Shown: one piece after another, positions 1-8,600 of the stretch | Layout: every line of letters begins with the position of its first letter | Position numbering within the stretch: position 1 is the stretch's first letter | Assembly: GCA_039033795.1 (NCBI GenBank) | Contig: JBCCBY010000075.1 | Coordinates: 1-11,447, forward strand | Reading direction: 5' to 3' | DNA: 11,447 bases | Origin: Parvularcula sp039033795 | GTDB taxonomy: Bacteria; Pseudomonadota; Alphaproteobacteria; Caulobacterales; Parvularculaceae | Notes under the pieces: generated by a model | What the model saw: only the letters and a program-made list of their open reading frames with translations | Told to the model about the DNA's origin: nothing | The model's database searches: none | Translations under genes and position numbers: made by a program

Positions 1-2
1 AG

Positions 3-143
3 GATCCAATACAACATAAAAATAGGCGCAAATACACTGTTGATTTAAAAGAGGAAGAAAATCAATTGATGGAATCTTTTTTTGACGATCTAACAGATAG
101 AGTTGAACGCATCATCGGTACACAAATGGACTGGTGTGTATGA
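3..143 (+). CDS. C-terminal fragment of an unidentified protein (possibly sulfotransferase)
   Basis: This is an open frame running in from the left edge, with its first complete codon at base 3 and a TGA stop at 141-143. It gives the last 46 residues of a protein. The piece is charged and ends in a helix-like stretch (ESFFDDLTDRVERIIG) followed by MDWCV. The pattern of an aromatic/acidic helix, then a leucine/isoleucine-Gly pair and a closing Trp resembles the tail of many bacterial sulfotransferases, but a 46-residue tail cannot settle the family. The DNA is clearly AT-rich compared with the rest of the window, which would fit an acquired gene such as those of surface-polysaccharide clusters. 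That it is a real gene end is moderately likely; the sulfotransferase name is only a suggestion. Confidence 0.45.
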   Translation, partial: DPIQHKNRRKYTVDLKEEENQLMESFFDDLTDRVERIIGTQMDWCV

Positions 144-397
144 TCGCTAAATTGACCGTTGACCGACCAATCAATATTTCCTCCAAGACCTACACGTACT
201 CTGTACATAAAACACCTGCTGTTCATTTCCACGGCGCCCAACCCAGCAGACGATATAGACTCGACTGTGTGTCCTAATGATCAACCTCCCCAATCCGAGA
301 GTGACCGCGTCGCCCATAGGCTATTAAGGTCGAGCTAGAAGGGCCAACATCGCCGCCCGCCGCCGCGCCGCAGAGTCTGCGACGCGGCATGATGGCA
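144..397. other. Intergenic region between convergent genes
   Basis: No credible coding frame is seen in these 254 bases. They separate the AT-rich gene end on the left from the stop of the BNR lipoprotein gene on the right, so both neighbours are transcribed towards this region. It contains an exact tandem copy of TTGACCG (152-158 and 159-165), a small inverted repeat GTAC-TCT-GTAC (196-206), a loose CTGCTG/CAGCAG inverted pair (216-221 and 244-249) and the strong hairpin at 362-388. Base composition changes from AT-rich on the left to very GC-rich at 350-390. Confidence 0.6.
362..388 (-). terminator. GC-rich hairpin after the BNR gene, possible transcription end
   Basis: Arms GCCGCG (362-367) and CGCGGC (383-388) pair perfectly. 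Inside them CGCAGA (369-374) pairs with TCTGCG (376-381), leaving one C/A mismatch and a formal 1-nt loop, so the tip must open in reality. The hairpin lies 10 bp beyond the stop codon of the minus-strand BNR gene, where a terminator is expected. There is no run of T on either side in either direction, so it is not a classic intrinsic terminator. It could act as a 3' RNA-stabilising structure or work with Rho. Confidence 0.35.
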
Positions 398-3300
398 CTA
401 ATTGGCCGGAATTTTTGCGCCTGGTATCCAGGGCGCGCCGGCTTCATCGAGGGCTGAAAGGAACGCAGCGATATCTTCCGTCTGCATTGCTTCGATTTCG
501 CTGACAGCGTCATCAAGCGCCTCTTCGGCCCATTCGAGCGATTGAAGATGGCTTGGCGTCGGCCCGTAGGTGCTTCCCTGAACCCCATCCGCTGCGTGGA
601 AGAGCCTGGCGGAGACAGTCGGTGATGTCCGCTCACCGATCATATTCCGTGCTGGGTTGCCCCGGAGCATCTCCTTAATAGCATCGGCTTTGGCGCGGAG
701 ATCATCCCAATCACTGTTCATCTCAGCATTGCCGGCCGACCTGTTGAGTGCCACCTTGAGAAGATCAATCTGCTGATCAAGCTCCGATAACGCTGCGCTC
801 GCTGCGGAACTTCGTCGATAGGCAGCGGCCAACCGGTCCCAGAATGCCGCGACCTCTTCTGGTGAAGAGCCCTCAAGCGCGCCTTCACGAAGCGCTTCAA
901 CCGTAAAGTCGTGAGGGCCTGCAAGCTGCGTTGTCTCACCATCGATGCGTTGCAGAAGGGACACCGAATATGTCCCCGGCATCACCATAAAACCGCCGCT
1001 GTCCTCATCGTCAGGCATCTCGCTGAGCGCGAAGAAATCTGGCCGCGTGAGGTCCCACGATACGCGATGGAACCCCTTGGTCGTCGGACCAGCAAGACGC
1101 CGCACAACCTCGCCATTGCCATCCGTAACGATCAGCATAACTTCCGGTGCCACTTCGTTGAGTTCCTCCGTGATGACATCAAAGCCAGGAAAAGGGGTGT
1201 CATCACCAGCTTCGGTGGCGTCTTTTTCCAACGCGACGCGCTGTTCTTCCTTTGTTTGAAGATCCTTAGGCAGATAATAGGTGAAGACAGCACCAAAAGG
1301 CGGATTGTCCGCGGTAAAATAGCCGTGGCCCTGCTCCGCTCGCCCTTCATCACCCAAGGGAGCCTCTTGGATATACCACCACGCCCGTCGGCCTGGCCAG
1401 AGAAGCGCATCCTCCTCAAGAGCGTCTTGATCGAGATCGCGAAGGGGCGAGATGTCATCAAGAATGTAAAAACCTCGCCCAAATGACGCGGCCACAAGAT
1501 CGTCCTCACGCCGCTGGATCGTTATATCCCTGAGCGCGATTGTGGGTAAGCCTTGCGAAAACTCGGTCCAATTCTCACCGCCATTCACGGACATAAAGAC
1601 GCCAAATTCGGTCGCCGCAAAGAGAAGATCTGGGTCCAGATGGTCTTGTACAACACGCCAGACAAGGTGTTTGTCAGGCAGGTCTTCCGCCAACGATGTC
1701 CAGGTACGGCCACGGTTCTCAGACTTCAGCAAATAAGGTGCGTAATCACCGTATTTGTGGTTATCAAGGGCAATATAGACCGTGTTTTCATCATGCAAAT
1801 CGGCCCGAATATCATTGACAAAGGCAGTTTCTGGCACACCGGGCAAGCGCCCCACTTCGACTTCGCGCCAACGTTTCCCGCCATTTTCCGTGATTTGGAT
1901 CAACCCATCATCGGTTCCGACATAAAGAAGATTGGGGTTGCTTGGCGATTCACCGAAGGACGTGATCGTGTTGTAGACGGACATTGCAAGGAAGTCCCAA
2001 CCCGCATCCCACGACCATTGGCGCCCCATAACAGGTATCTGCATGCGATCTTCGTCTCGGGTAAGATCGCCAGAAACTGCCGACCACGTATCACCGCGAT
2101 CATCGGACCGCCACACACGCTGCGACGAGAAGTAAAGCCGTTTCGGATCATGCGAGGACACCCAGATGGGTGCGTCCCAATTCCATCTCTCAATTGGCTC
2201 ACCGGGTGCGGCTTGCGGCTTGATGTAAACCGACTCCCCCGTTGTCCGATCGACGCGGTGCAAGTTTCCTTGCTGCCACTGCGCATACATAATGTCGGGG
2301 TTACCCGGTTCGGTTGCCGATTGGTGTCCATCGCCGGTTAGGGTAATGAACCAGTCTTGGTTGCGGATTCCGTTAACGTTCAGTGTGCGTGATGGGCCAC
2401 CTTGAGAACTATTATCCTGTGTCCCTCCGTACACGTTATAAAACGGCTCGGCATCATCGACAGCGACTTTATAAAACTGCGTGATCGGCAGGTTGTCGAT
2501 AAAGCGCCAGGACTTCATCGCATCATAGGTCTCATAAATGCCGCCGTCCGAGCCGACCAAAACGTAGTCGGGATCGGTGGGATGGAAGACGAGCGCATGG
2601 TCGTCGACATGTTTGCTATCAAGATTGATGGTCCGAAAGTTTTTGCCATGATCGTCAGAGACTTGGGTATAATTCGACAAGAGGAAAATCTGTCCCTCCT
2701 TGTGCGGATTGGCATAAAGCTCCTGGTAATAGTGGGGGCCGGTACCACCGCCGACAGCATCGGACTGTTTGCTCCATGACGCACCGCGATCGTCGGACAT
2801 CCAAACGCCGCCCTCCCGGCGATCCGTTTCAATTGCTGCGTAAAGCCGATCAGGGTTTTGCGGCGAATAGGCGAGGCCGATCTTTCCCATGTTGCCATCA
2901 GGTAGACCTGTTCCATCTTCTCGAAGGTCTGACCACGTCTCACCACCGTCAGTGGACTTATAAATGCTGGTCTCTGGTCCCGTACCGAGATAAGAGGCAA
3001 CATTCCGGTGCCGCTGCCACGTCGCTGCATAAAGAACATCGGGGTCGCGCGGATCCATCATCAGATCGGTGACACCTGTCCACGGGCCGTCGGAGAGAAT
3101 ATTCTCCCATGTCGCGCCGCCATCACTTGTCTTATAGAGACCGCGCTCTCCGCCCTCTGACCACAACGGGCCTTGCGACGCGACAAAAACAACATTGGAA
3201 TCGTCGGGGTGGAGAATGATCTTTGACAGGTGCTCGGACTCCTCGAGGCCGAGATGCTCCCAGGTCGCACCACCGTCGCGCGATCGATGAAGACCATTGC

Positions 3301-3688
3301 CAAAGCTCAAATGACGACCGCCATGGTTTTCCCCTGTGCCGACCCAGACCTCATTGGGATCATGGGGGCTCAACGCTAAGGCGCCGATGGAATAGACGTC
3401 TTGATCGTCAAACAATGGGGTCCACGTCGTTCCGGCATTCTCCGTCTTCCACACACCGCCAGACCCAACGCCGACATACCACGTCGCAGGGTCATCAGGT
3501 ACAAGGGCAATATCAGCAATCCGGCCGCTCATCAGCGCTGGGCCGATAGAGCGCCACTCCATTCCACCAAAAAGCTCTGACTGCAGGCCTTCGCTTTCTT
3601 CGTGATTATCCGCACACGCCGCAGTAGTGGCAACAGCAGCTATCGCCATCAGCGAGGTGGCCCGCTTCATCAAACTTAGAAATGCCAT
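398..3688 (-). CDS. BNR/Asp-box repeat (sortilin-like) probable lipoprotein
   Basis: This encodes 1096 residues that begin with a signal peptide. The stretch TTAAC with Cys25 forms a plausible though not ideal lipobox, so the mature protein is probably a lipoprotein of the cell envelope. Asp-box motifs (S/T-x-D/N-x-G-x-x-W) are visible at 82-89, 136-143, 187-194, 245-252, 298-305, 528-535, 600-607, 656-663 and 700-707, with degenerate copies near 344 and 387. This indicates two tandem beta-propellers as in the VPS10/sortilin-like 'glycosyl hydrolase BNR repeat' family. Family-type signatures include GGTQDNSSQGG (421-431) and FGRGFYILDDISPLR (736-750). A beta-sandwich (FlgD-like Ig) region seems to lie at about 845-930, followed by an alpha-helical tail. 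The start at 3688 is preferred because GAGAG lies 6 nt upstream; an ATG at 3670 has no such site. Substrate and role are unknown, and such proteins are often named glycosyl hydrolases without proof. Confidence 0.9.
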   Translation of the reverse strand: MAFLSLMKRATSLMAIAAVATTAACADNHEESEGLQSELFGGMEWRSIGPALMSGRIADIALVPDDPATWYVGVGSGGVWKTENAGTTWTPLFDDQDVYSIGALALSPHDPNEVWVGTGENHGGRHLSFGNGLHRSRDGGATWEHLGLEESEHLSKIILHPDDSNVVFVASQGPLWSEGGERGLYKTSDGGATWENILSDGPWTGVTDLMMDPRDPDVLYAATWQRHRNVASYLGTGPETSIYKSTDGGETWSDLREDGTGLPDGNMGKIGLAYSPQNPDRLYAAIETDRREGGVWMSDDRGASWSKQSDAVGGGTGPHYYQELYANPHKEGQIFLLSNYTQVSDDHGKNFRTINLDSKHVDDHALVFHPTDPDYVLVGSDGGIYETYDAMKSWRFIDNLPITQFYKVAVDDAEPFYNVYGGTQDNSSQGGPSRTLNVNGIRNQDWFITLTGDGHQSATEPGNPDIMYAQWQQGNLHRVDRTTGESVYIKPQAAPGEPIERWNWDAPIWVSSHDPKRLYFSSQRVWRSDDRGDTWSAVSGDLTRDEDRMQIPVMGRQWSWDAGWDFLAMSVYNTITSFGESPSNPNLLYVGTDDGLIQITENGGKRWREVEVGRLPGVPETAFVNDIRADLHDENTVYIALDNHKYGDYAPYLLKSENRGRTWTSLAEDLPDKHLVWRVVQDHLDPDLLFAATEFGVFMSVNGGENWTEFSQGLPTIALRDITIQRREDDLVAASFGRGFYILDDISPLRDLDQDALEEDALLWPGRRAWWYIQEAPLGDEGRAEQGHGYFTADNPPFGAVFTYYLPKDLQTKEEQRVALEKDATEAGDDTPFPGFDVITEELNEVAPEVMLIVTDGNGEVVRRLAGPTTKGFHRVSWDLTRPDFFALSEMPDDEDSGGFMVMPGTYSVSLLQRIDGETTQLAGPHDFTVEALREGALEGSSPEEVAAFWDRLAAAYRRSSAASAALSELDQQIDLLKVALNRSAGNAEMNSDWDDLRAKADAIKEMLRGNPARNMIGERTSPTVSARLFHAADGVQGSTYGPTPSHLQSLEWAEEALDDAVSEIEAMQTEDIAAFLSALDEAGAPWIPGAKIPAN

Positions 3689-3694
3689 GAAATA

Positions 3695-3699
3695 CTCTC
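3695..3699 (-). promoter_or_regulatory. Ribosome-binding site of the BNR lipoprotein gene
   Basis: On the minus strand this reads GAGAG, 6 nt before the ATG at 3688. It decides the start: the reading frame stays open back to 3733, but the next candidate inside the gene (ATG at 3670) lacks a purine-rich site. The 102 bp between the two divergent starts must hold both promoters; I found no convincing -35/-10 pair for either. Confidence 0.5.
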
Positions 3700-3779
3700 G
3701 TTTTATCTTAGTCCCACACTTGTAGTCACGCACGCTTTGATGCGCGTTGGCAAGGTGTTAGGGCATATGGCCGGCCGTT

Positions 3780-3784
3780 GGGAG
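3780..3784 (+). promoter_or_regulatory. Ribosome-binding site deciding the GTG start of the PepSY gene
   Basis: GGGAG lies 6 nt before the GTG at 3791. Upstream in the same frame there are also TTG 3737, ATG 3740 and ATG 3767. The last has AAGGTG (3752-3757) 9 nt ahead of it and is the main alternative. The GTG is preferred because the protein then begins with the short basic stretch before the first helix that is usual for this family. Confidence 0.5.
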
Positions 3785-3790
3785 CACAAG

Positions 3791-4375
3791 GTGAAGGCGC
3801 AAAAGCTGCTACGACAGATCCACCATTGGGCGTCGCCTGTCATCATGATCCCGCTGGGTTTGGTGGTCGTCACCGGCTTGATGCTGATGCTCAAGAAAGA
3901 CATCGATTGGATTCAACCCCCCACCGCTCGGGGCGTCGCGCCCAGCGAGCTTCCCCAACAAAGCTTCGCAGAGCTCTTCAATGCAGCGGCGGAGGTCGAA
4001 GAGTTGGGCCTGCGGTCGTGGAAGGATCTCGACCGGGTCGATGTCAAACCCGACAAAGGTGTCGTAAAATTCATCGCCACCAACAATTGGGAAGCGCAGC
4101 TCGATACGTCGACAGGCGAGGTCCTGCAGGTGGCGTATCGTCGATCCGATCTTATTGAGCGCCTGCATGACGGCTCTTTTTTCGCCGGGTGGACCAAACG
4201 CTTTGTGTTTTTGCCGGCAGGTCTTGTCTTGTTGGTGATGTGGGGGACAGGCCTCTACCTCTTCGCTCTGCCGCACCTGAAGACATGGCAGAAGGCGCGC
4301 AAGAAACGGCTCGTGTTGCAGGAACGGCCTCCATCGGAGGCGGCCGTTAAAGCTGACCCATCGCCCGGAGCATAG
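3791..4375 (+). CDS. PepSY domain membrane protein with two transmembrane helices
   Basis: The 194-residue protein starts with a basic segment and a His-His-Trp (IHHW, 10-13), then a membrane helix at about 16-34. A periplasmic PepSY-like domain follows at about 60-116, with the alternating pattern ending in LDTSTGEVLQV. Next come a conserved-looking LHDGSFF (125-131), a second helix at about 138-158 and a basic cytoplasmic tail. This is the layout of short PepSY-associated TM proteins, known from many proteobacteria, often near iron-uptake or redox genes; their biochemical role is mostly unproven. The start could instead be ATG 3767 (8 extra residues) or ATG 3740. It is divergent from the BNR lipoprotein gene and may share regulation with it. 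Its last 29 bases overlap the 3' end of the convergent channel gene, so no terminator lies between them. Confidence 0.85.
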   Translation: MKAQKLLRQIHHWASPVIMIPLGLVVVTGLMLMLKKDIDWIQPPTARGVAPSELPQQSFAELFNAAAEVEELGLRSWKDLDRVDVKPDKGVVKFIATNNWEAQLDTSTGEVLQVAYRRSDLIERLHDGSFFAGWTKRFVFLPAGLVLLVMWGTGLYLFALPHLKTWQKARKKRLVLQERPPSEAAVKADPSPGA

Positions 4376-5609
4376 CGAACTCAGCAACCGCCTGGTCACG
4401 CTGAGCGGCGACAAGCGCGACATGGGCGTCGCTGCGTTCTTGATCCGCATCAAGGACATCCAGCCGGGTGCGGCGCCCGGTGCGGAATTCTGCAGCGACC
4501 CCTTCAGCCGCCACCGAGGCTGCATCCGTCTGCGCCATGCGTGCACGAACGGAAGAACGGGCTGCTAGCATGTCCGACCACGCAGCGATGGTGGTCTCAC
4601 GCACCTGGCGCTGGGTTAGCTGGTGCACCCGGCTTGCGGCATTGGCCCGGCGCCTTGCGGCTCGCGTGTTGGCATAGCCAGAGCCGCCGCTAAAAAAATC
4701 CCAGCGGCCATTCAGTGTCACGGCATATTGCTCCGCCTCGCCAAGCTCGATTCCAAAGCGTTCATTGTCGATCGTGCTGGCTGATGCGGTCACATTAAAC
4801 TGTGGCAGATAAGCGCCTCGTTCCGCCCGCACGTTCTGTTTCGCAGCACGCATCCGATCACCGCTGGATCCAAGGTCTGGGCTGTTATCGAAGGCAGCCT
4901 TCAGGGCTTCGTCGAGGCCTTGCGGCATCGGTCGCGACGCCCTTGGAAGCGTTAGATCTTGGGGCGCGAGCTTACCAAAAACGCGGATGAAGAACGCTTC
5001 ACTTCGGTCAAGGGCGCTGTCAGCAGCAATTTTCTCTGCCGTCGCAAGAGCAAGGCGCGCCTCGGATTGGCGAACATCGGTCATGGTGGCAAGGCCCGCC
5101 CGGCGCCGGGCTACACTCTCATCAAGACGTCGACGGACGATCGATTCATTGTCGCGGCGGACCTGCAAAATGGCACGATCACGCACCACATCGGCGATCG
5201 CGCTGGCCCCCTCCAAGATCACGTCCTGACGCGTTGCCTCGCTGTCATGGGCAACCGAGGTCGATGTCGCTTTGGCCGCACCAATGCTTCCTGAAATTCG
5301 CCCCGAGGTGAAAATGGCCTGATCGACCACAGCGCTCAACGCCCGCGGATCGCGGGTCTGGGTCAACTCGCCCGGCACACCATCAAGGCGCAGTGTTTCT
5401 TCGATGGATTGCGTAAACGCTTCCACGCGAACCTGAGGCAAGAGTTGCCCCCGCGCTGCCCAAAGCTCAGCCTTCGCCGCAGCGGCCTCGTCCTCTGCGG
5501 CGAGGATCGCAGGGCTTTCATCCGCTAGCTCGATCAGGAGGCGTTCGGTCTGCGCCGTCGCGGGTGCTGCCATGAGGGAAAAACCAAGGGCCAAGCTAAG
5601 CAGTCGCAT
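4347..5609 (-). CDS. TolC family outer-membrane efflux channel
   Basis: This encodes 420 residues from the ATG at 5609. A signal peptide ending in APATAQ (about 15-20) has no cysteine, so the protein is not lipid-anchored as OprM is. The internal duplication of TolC proteins is visible. The first half has FTSGRISGSIGAAKA (100-114) and an RRAGLATMTDVRQSEARLAL segment (169-188). The second half has DFFSGGSGYANTRAA (304-318) and GRRTRLDVLDADQERSDA (378-395), the usual final coiled-coil helix. It would form the trimeric outer-membrane exit duct for the adaptor and permease encoded just upstream. The start lies inside the permease gene (14-nt overlap) with AAGGA 7 nt upstream. A longer frame reaching 5642 would lack the clean signal peptide start. 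It is the last gene of the operon and overlaps the PepSY gene tail-to-tail. Confidence 0.93.
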   Translation of the reverse strand: MRLLSLALGFSLMAAPATAQTERLLIELADESPAILAAEDEAAAAKAELWAARGQLLPQVRVEAFTQSIEETLRLDGVPGELTQTRDPRALSAVVDQAIFTSGRISGSIGAAKATSTSVAHDSEATRQDVILEGASAIADVVRDRAILQVRRDNESIVRRRLDESVARRRAGLATMTDVRQSEARLALATAEKIAADSALDRSEAFFIRVFGKLAPQDLTLPRASRPMPQGLDEALKAAFDNSPDLGSSGDRMRAAKQNVRAERGAYLPQFNVTASASTIDNERFGIELGEAEQYAVTLNGRWDFFSGGSGYANTRAARRRANAASRVHQLTQRQVRETTIAAWSDMLAARSSVRARMAQTDAASVAAEGVAAEFRTGRRTRLDVLDADQERSDAHVALVAAQRDQAVAEFAMLRAMGQL

Positions 5610-8600
5610 GGAGCAATCCTTCAGCAGCATGATCATGATCAAAGACGGAAACAGGCCGCCGACGCGTCAACAACAAGAAACACTGCGGCACAAAAAAGAA
5701 CGAGACGATGGTCGAGAGGACAACCCCGCCGGCGATCGCCGTCGCAAAGGGAGGCCAAAAATCTCCATCCGCCAGGATCAGCGGTAGAAATCCGGCAAAG
5801 GTCGTGAGCGTCGTTGAGGTGATATGGCGGGAGGTCTCAAGCACACCATCACGAACAGCTAAGCGATCTCCTGCCACCGCTTCAGGAATATTCTTCAGTG
5901 TTGCAATGATAATAATCGCCGCATTGATTGCCACACCCATAAGACCCATCAGTGCAATGATTGGTTGGAAGCCGAAGGGATAGCCCGAGATCGTCAGGCT
6001 GAGCATCCCAAGACCCATGGAAAGCACCGCCACAACCAACACGATCGCGCCGAGCCGGAAGCTGTTAAATGTCAGAACAATGACGGCAATAGCCGCGACA
6101 ACAATGAGCCCCACAGAGCTCAACAATGCACCCACCGCATCTGAACGGTTCTCTGCGTCTCCGCCAAACGCATAGGTGTAACCCGGCGGCAAATCCAAAC
6201 GTCCCTCGGCGACCGCCTCTTCGAAGGCCGCGACAACCGCAGACGGTAGAGCGTCGGCTGAGGTGTAAGCGAGGATCCGATTGACCCGCTCACCCTGATA
6301 GCGCCTGATGGTTGACGGTGCAGGCTCTAAGCTCAGGTCTCCCAGACCAAGAAGCGGTGTACCGACACCCTCGGTCGCCCTGCCGGTTAGCGACAGAGAC
6401 GCCAGTTCTTCAAAAGAACCGCGGGCGGAATCGTCAAGACGCACGATAACGGGCACTTCATTCTCGCCCTCGATCACCGTGCCGCCCGGCGCGCCTTGCA
6501 ATTTCGCCGCCAATCCATTGGCCACGTCACTCAACGCAAAACCGGCCTGGCGCGCTTCGTCTTCATCGACATCGACCCAGAGCTTTGGTTCACCACCCGA
6601 TAGCGATGCCGTCGATACATTGACCTCGGGCAATTCAGACAGAATGAGCCGTGCTTGCTCGCCGAGCTCCTTCAGCACGTGAAGGTCACGCCCCTGAATT
6701 CGTAGCTCGAACGGCGCAGGTGCCGGAGGCCCCTGGACAAGAGAGCGCACATTGACCTGCACGTTTGGCATCGCTTCGGACAGCGATTGCTGAAGCTCGA
6801 TCAGCACCTCTTGCAGCCCACTGAGTTTCTTTGCCGTGACCATGGCCTCAGCAAAGCTTCTCTGACCATCCTCATTCATCACAACGTTGTAGTAAAACGA
6901 CGGCACCGAGCCCCCGATGAACCAATCGGCCTCTTCGATTGCCGGATGAGACTCAAGCAGATCGTCGGCGATCTCGGCTGCGAGCCGAGTCTGTTCTAGA
7001 CTCGATTGAGACGGTAGCCGTAGCTCGACATGAAACTGGTTACGGTCAGCAGCGGGGAAAAACTGTGTAGGGAGTGTTGTCACCCCCACGAAGCCGAGAA
7101 TTGGCGCCAACATCGCAACAAAAATCGAAAGGCGCGGCGCCGTGAGGCTCAAGCCCAAAAGGGATTTAAAGGCAGGCCCAACCACCGGAAAATCAATGCC
7201 GCCCGAGGCCGTGCGCGTCATGTTTTCGGACGGCTTTAAGAAGATGCCGGCCAGCGCCGCGACCACGGTGACGGCCAACAGAAGTGACGACAAGAGCGCA
7301 ATAATCACACTGTCGGCAATTGGCCCAACAAACTCCCCAGCCCCGCCGATCAACAAAGTGATCGGTAGGAAGGCAAGAACGGTCGTCAGTGTCGAGCTTA
7401 AAAGGGGAATCCACAATCGGCCGACACTCTCTTCGACTGCATCTCTTGGTGAAAGCCCCCGGCGCAGCGCGCGACCGACAGCATCGCACATAACAATTGC
7501 CGAATCGACAAGCAGCCCCAACGCCACAATCAGACCAGTGATGGACATCTGGTGGATCGGAATCCCAAAGAAATTCATCAGTGTTAGGCTTAATAGTGTC
7601 GTCAATGGAATAGCCAGCGTCACCAAAAGCGCTGCACGCGGGCCGAGCGTAAAGAAAAGGATGGCGACAACGAGACTGATCCCCACGCCCAAATTAACCA
7701 GCAGCGACCCAAACCGCTGTTCAGCATACACAGCCTGGTCAAAGATAATTCTCAGCTCAATACCGTCTGAGAGGTCCTCTTCAAAAAAAGAGAGCTCTTG
7801 GCGAACCCGCGCCGACCACTGTCCGACCCGCAAACCATCATCGATCCGTGTTCCCACAACAACAGCACGACGGTCATCGATAATAGCGGTGACAGGCTGC
7901 GGCTGTTGAAGACCACGCTGCACATCGGCCAAATCGCCCACCCGGACTTGCGTGCCGTCGGCGGTTTCACGGAGGGGGACATCCCTAATGCGGTCGAGCG
8001 TATCGAGTGCGCCGCGGACCTCCAGCGCCACTTCATTTTGTGGGCCAAACACTTGCCCTGCTGACGACTTGGAGTCGGCAGCGGCCAGCGCCCGCGCGAT
8101 GTCGCTCTCCGATAAGCCCAAGGATTGGGCCAGATCACTCCTCAGGGACACGGAGATCTCTTCCGGTCCAGCGCCGCTAATAGCCGTATACTCTGTTCCC
8201 GGTATATTGCGCAGACGCGACTGCAGTTCATCCGCTGTCCGCTTAAGTATAAGCTCATTTGGTTCACTGTCAGCGTCCCAAACCAACGCTGTCAGCACCG
8301 TGAACGCATACCCTCGGTTATCGATGAAACGTGGATCAGCAGCGCCCTCTGGCAACAGAGGGACAGCGTCAGCGAGGGCGTCACGGACTTTCGAGAAGGC
8401 TTGATCGGTGTTGTTGATAGAGTCTTGGAGAACAACCGTGATCGACGACAAGCCCGTGCTGGAGCGGGATGATACGGTATCAACCTCTTCGAGTTCACGA
8501 AGCCGGTCTTCGATCCGTTGACTGACCAAACCCTCAACGCGCTCGGCGCTGGCGCCGGGATAAGCCGTCAAGATCGTTGCCACACGGTTGCGGATCTTGG

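Noticed and set aside
151..175. ATTGA/TCAAT inverted pair as terminator of the left-edge gene
   Set aside because: Arms are only 5 bp with a 15-nt loop and there is no proper T-run; too weak to call.
274..636. 120-codon minus-strand frame across the intergenic hairpin
   Set aside because: Most of it overlaps the 3' part of the BNR gene in another frame, the product is Arg/Ser/Pro-rich without any pattern, and it runs through the GC hairpin.
1553..2341. 262-codon open frame on the + strand, opposite the BNR gene
   Set aside because: The minus-strand frame has clear Asp-box repeats along this whole stretch. The antisense product shows no domain pattern and no ribosome-binding site, so it is a by-product of codon use.
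3689..3790. Promoters for the divergent BNR and PepSY genes
   Set aside because: I looked for -35/-10 pairs on both strands and found only poor matches (for instance TAAGAT without a good -35), so none is reported.
3809..4546. 245-codon minus-strand frame spanning the PepSY and TolC-type genes
   Set aside because: It crosses two genes that are both well supported by motifs, in a different frame from the channel gene, and has no recognisable domain.
7142..7909. 255-codon open frame on the + strand, opposite the RND permease gene
   Set aside because: It lies over permease helices and loops that match the family throughout. The product is rich in Ser, Thr, Pro and Arg, as expected from reading a GC-rich gene backwards.
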